This document shows positions 23,038-24,627 of a stretch of DNA of 24,627 bases, piece after piece. A program made the position numbers and the translations under genes. The stretch lies in IMG/VR virus record IMGVR_UViG_3300042327_000031, positions 1 through 24,627 of that record; one strand, 5' to 3'. Under the pieces are notes generated by a model that saw only the letters and a list, made by a program, of their open reading frames with translations, was not told the DNA's origin and searched no databases. This DNA comes from a virus. Each line of letters opens with the position of its first letter. Within the stretch, counting starts at the first letter, position 1.

Positions 23038-23138
23038 ACACTGATCCACAGCAGGGTGAACATGAACACCAAGCCGACCAGCGATGCGGCGAACAAGATG
23101 TAGATGATGATGCCGTGCAGCTTGTCCCAATCAATCAT
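23034..23138 (-). CDS. 34-aa single-TM peptide
   Basis: ATG at 23138 is preceded by AAGGAG with 7-base spacing, a strong ribosome binding site inside the end of the 250-aa gene. The peptide starts MIDWDKLHG and then has one continuous hydrophobic helix (residues 10-33, IIIYILFAASLVGLVFMFTLLW). The stop overlaps the next start as ATGA. The binding site, overlap and clean membrane helix support expression despite the size. It could be a membrane peptide modulating lysis or the host, but no function can be assigned. Confidence 0.65.
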   Translation of the reverse strand: MIDWDKLHGIIIYILFAASLVGLVFMFTLLWISV

Positions 23139-23883
23139 GGTTTGCTCCTTTGCTGTTGAGGTAAAACTTTCCAGCGGCCACCGCCTCGATCTCCACGTAC
23201 CACTGGTCACTGCGCATGCGGGTGCCAGAGCCTTCCAAGGCGGTGACCAGTTGCTGGATGATGGGCGCGGGGTCTGGTGCTGGCTGCACAGGCCACGGCT
23301 TACCGTCGTGGTAAGTTTTCACAGGGACGGGTTGTGGTGCGGGTGGGGTGTCTGTTTCCTGCCATGCTTCCTCAGCGCGTCTTGCCCTAAACACTGGCTG
23401 CAAGTCCGGGTCTCCAACAAACTCGCACTCGTCGCCATCTGAATACTTGGCGACTTTGAATTGCATTTCATGCACCAGTCCGCAGTCACAGCATTTCATC
23501 ATGTAACTGTCGTTGTCTGGGTTGACCCATTCAGACCAATCGCCTTCGTTCTCTACGACGTGGTGATAAAACTCAGGCGCGGCTGGCTGGGGGCGAGCGT
23601 TCTTCTCGCGCAGCAACCGCTCAAGCTCATAAGCAAAGCGGCCATACGACCACTCTGCTGTCCAATCAACGAGGTGCCGCAGCTTGCTGATTTCATCCTC
23701 ACTCAGCCCCACCCAAGGCTTCGGCGCAACAGGCCAAAGTTCCTTGATTGGTGCTGAGTAAGGCCCGTCAGGAACAGGCGCAACAGGCCACGGCTTAAAA
23801 TCGCTGTAAGTCTTCACAGGGACGGGCTGGCGGCGCTTGATCTCTGCGTCAATACGGGCAAACTCTTCATCTTCTGGTGTCAT
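23131..23883 (-). CDS. Hypothetical protein with Cys cluster and internal duplication (250 aa)
   Basis: Residues 19-39 and 184-204 carry near-identical Pro-rich motifs (PVPVKTY.D.KPWPV). Between them are a helical part (about 60-95) and a segment at 107-145 with HHVVENEGDWSEW followed by KCCDCGLVHEM, which looks like a zinc-ribbon or knuckle half-site. That segment is familiar from other phage hypothetical proteins. The gene overlaps the upstream gene by 4 bases (ATGA), and its last 8 bases contain the start of the next small gene. Function unknown; the Pro-rich repeats may be linkers between mobile modules. Confidence 0.8.
   Translation of the reverse strand: MTPEDEEFARIDAEIKRRQPVPVKTYSDFKPWPVAPVPDGPYSAPIKELWPVAPKPWVGLSEDEISKLRHLVDWTAEWSYGRFAYELERLLREKNARPQPAAPEFYHHVVENEGDWSEWVNPDNDSYMMKCCDCGLVHEMQFKVAKYSDGDECEFVGDPDLQPVFRARRAEEAWQETDTPPAPQPVPVKTYHDGKPWPVQPAPDPAPIIQQLVTALEGSGTRMRSDQWYVEIEAVAAGKFYLNSKGANHD
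23288..23331 (-). repeat. Copy 1 of an in-gene 44-bp direct repeat
   Basis: This copy matches 23783-23826 at 38 of 44 bases by eye and encodes the second PVPVKTYHDGKPWPV motif of the 250-aa protein. It lies in frame and in the same orientation as its partner. Confidence 0.75.
23783..23826 (-). repeat. Copy 2 of an in-gene 44-bp direct repeat
   Basis: Partner of 23288-23331, encoding PVPVKTYSDFKPWPV near the N-terminus of the 250-aa protein. A shorter third echo (ggcgcaacaggcca) is found at 23723-23736. Confidence 0.75.
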
Positions 23884-24161
23884 TTGGTTTCTCCTCTTGC
23901 TCGGATGGCGGCGGCATACTGGAACAACAAAGCAGCCGTCCAGTTTTGTAATTTGGGGTCGGCACTCATCGCACTCAGGTCTGTGGAATCAAGAAGGTTC
24001 GCACACGCCTCACGCTCGTCAGCACGGGCAAGCTCGATAAGGCGTTCAATGGACTCAATGCTTTGGCTTCCCATGGTGGTTGTCCGGGTACGGCCCGTTA
24101 AACCAGTGTTGGTTTGAAACTCGATGCCCGCCTCACGGGCCATCTCAATCGTGTCTCTCAT
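23880..24161 (-). CDS. Conserved phage protein of the 'RADEREACA' type (93 aa)
   Basis: The frame is open further upstream to 24377, but that part is only the shadow of the 67-aa gene. The ATG at 24161 overlaps the upstream stop as ATGA and begins MRDTIEMAREAG, a start I recognise from many beta- and gammaproteobacterial phage ORFs. A helix around residues 37-58 carries the motif RADEREACA, and the protein ends in an IRARG motif. This modular family has no assigned role that I know of. It is probably soluble and helical. Confidence 0.8.
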   Translation of the reverse strand: MRDTIEMAREAGIEFQTNTGLTGRTRTTTMGSQSIESIERLIELARADEREACANLLDSTDLSAMSADPKLQNWTAALLFQYAAAIRARGETK

Positions 24162-24361
24162 CGCACCACCCCCGCAATCACCACCAGCACACCCGCACCG
24201 ATGGCACCCAACACAAAGCCCAGCACCAGCGCGGCCCAGTACTTCATGGACTTGCGCCATGCTGATGGAGCTTGGTGAATCCAAAACGCAGGGATGCGCT
24301 TGCCCACCTTGGCGGGGCTGATGTTGAAGTGCTCTTGCTCGAATTGTTCTCGTGATGTCAT
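24158..24361 (-). CDS. Small C-terminally anchored membrane protein (67 aa)
   Basis: The N-terminal ~38 residues are polar and begin with MTSREQFE, a beginning I associate with many small phage ORFs. Residues about 41-65 form one glycine/valine-rich hydrophobic helix (ALVLGFVLGAIGAGVLVVIAG), so the protein is probably tail-anchored in the inner membrane. ATGA overlaps at both ends place it in a coupled string with the 73-aa gene upstream and the 93-aa gene downstream. Function unknown. Confidence 0.75.
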   Translation of the reverse strand: MTSREQFEQEHFNISPAKVGKRIPAFWIHQAPSAWRKSMKYWAALVLGFVLGAIGAGVLVVIAGVVR

Positions 24362-24579
24362 TTGTTCCTCCGGTCACAGTATTTGTTGATCTCTTTGATG
24401 GCCCGTGGCTCGTTGCCGTTGAACCACCACGCGGTGCACTGCTTGTAGAGTTCGGCCCCGCTCATCAGCGCCCGTTCACGCCCATCAACGTAGCCCTGCT
24501 CGTAGCCCTTGGTGAACGCATACCCGGTCATGATGTAGAGCGACGCGGCCAGCGCCAGTCCGATGATCACGTACTTCAT
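24358..24579 (-). CDS. Small membrane-anchored hypothetical protein (73 aa)
   Basis: The ATG is preceded by a good AGGAG ribosome binding site. Residues 4-20 are a hydrophobic N-terminal segment that could be a signal anchor or membrane helix. The rest is polar, with two Cys (about residues 48 and 68) and a Trp-Trp pair. The layout suggests a short inner-membrane protein with a periplasmic or cytoplasmic tail. The stop overlaps the next start as ATGA, so the two are probably translationally coupled. No family was recognised. Confidence 0.75.
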   Translation of the reverse strand: MKYVIIGLALAASLYIMTGYAFTKGYEQGYVDGRERALMSGAELYKQCTAWWFNGNEPRAIKEINKYCDRRNK

Positions 24580-24627
24580 GCTTGCTCTCCTGTTGATTTC
24601 TTGGCTGCATGAGTCGCTGCTTTACAC
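24576..24627 (-). CDS. 3' end of an unidentified upstream gene (partial)
   Basis: The last 16 codons of a reading frame entering from the right edge end in TGA, which overlaps the next start codon as ATGA. The visible C-terminus is Lys/Ala-rich (ending KKSTGEQA). The 4-base overlap is the junction used repeatedly by neighbouring genes, and this is the main reason to believe it is a real gene end. Nothing can be said about function; a frame open by chance over 50 bases cannot be excluded. Confidence 0.4.
   Translation of the reverse strand, partial: CKAATHAAKKSTGEQA

Overview
The window is a GC-rich block of a tailed-phage (Caudoviricetes) genome, or a provirus segment with no visible bacterial flank. 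Every gene I can support lies on the minus strand, so the map reads from right (24627) to left (1). Genes are packed end to end with ATGA, TGATG or TAATG junctions. No integrase, repressor, tRNA, insertion sequence or CRISPR array is visible. The gene set (P22-type large portal, SU10/DUF5309-type capsid protein, SU10-type adaptor, beta-propeller nozzle-like protein, no tape measure or sheath) points to a short-tailed podovirus. The small accessory ORFs resemble families I associate with phages of freshwater Betaproteobacteria (Burkholderiales). The host assignment is inference only.

Region by region in transcription order. (1) 24627-22286: a run of small accessory genes, including two single-TM peptides, a 93-aa protein of the widespread 'RADEREACA' type, a 250-aa Cys-cluster protein with an internal duplication, two 33-34-aa membrane peptides, a winged-helix-like protein and two helical proteins. 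(2) 22255-17873: a DUF5664/MazZ-like nucleotide pyrophosphohydrolase, the terminase large subunit, three tiny lysine-rich ORFs and the portal protein. (3) 17873-15576: an 84-aa helical protein, the scaffold, the major capsid protein and an intrinsic terminator. (4) 15573-13595: a conserved 104-aa protein whose start codon sits 2 nt past the terminator T-tract, a glycosyltransferase, the head-tail adaptor and a Gp80-like tail protein. (5) 13593-9206: tail-fibre-like genes, including one protein with strict 20- and 10-residue repeats and one with a probable self-cleaving (Peptidase_G2-like) C-terminus. (6) 9203-6950: the lysis cassette, with several small membrane proteins, a lipoprotein, a GTA-type holin and a GH19 endolysin. 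(7) 6941-4417: a C1q-like jelly-roll protein, the beta-propeller nozzle-like protein and a GNAT-like protein. (8) 4415-1: low-complexity, Gln/Ala/Gly/Met-rich proteins that look like DNA-ejection (internal virion) proteins, the last one running off the left edge.

Together the genes cover packaging, capsid assembly, tail and fibre building, lysis and genome ejection. Replication and early genes must lie outside the window. No terminase small subunit could be identified with confidence. The most unusual points are the terminator/leaderless start junction after the capsid gene, the two-tier periodic repeat protein, the string of tiny basic ORFs between terminase and portal, and the crowded lysis cassette.
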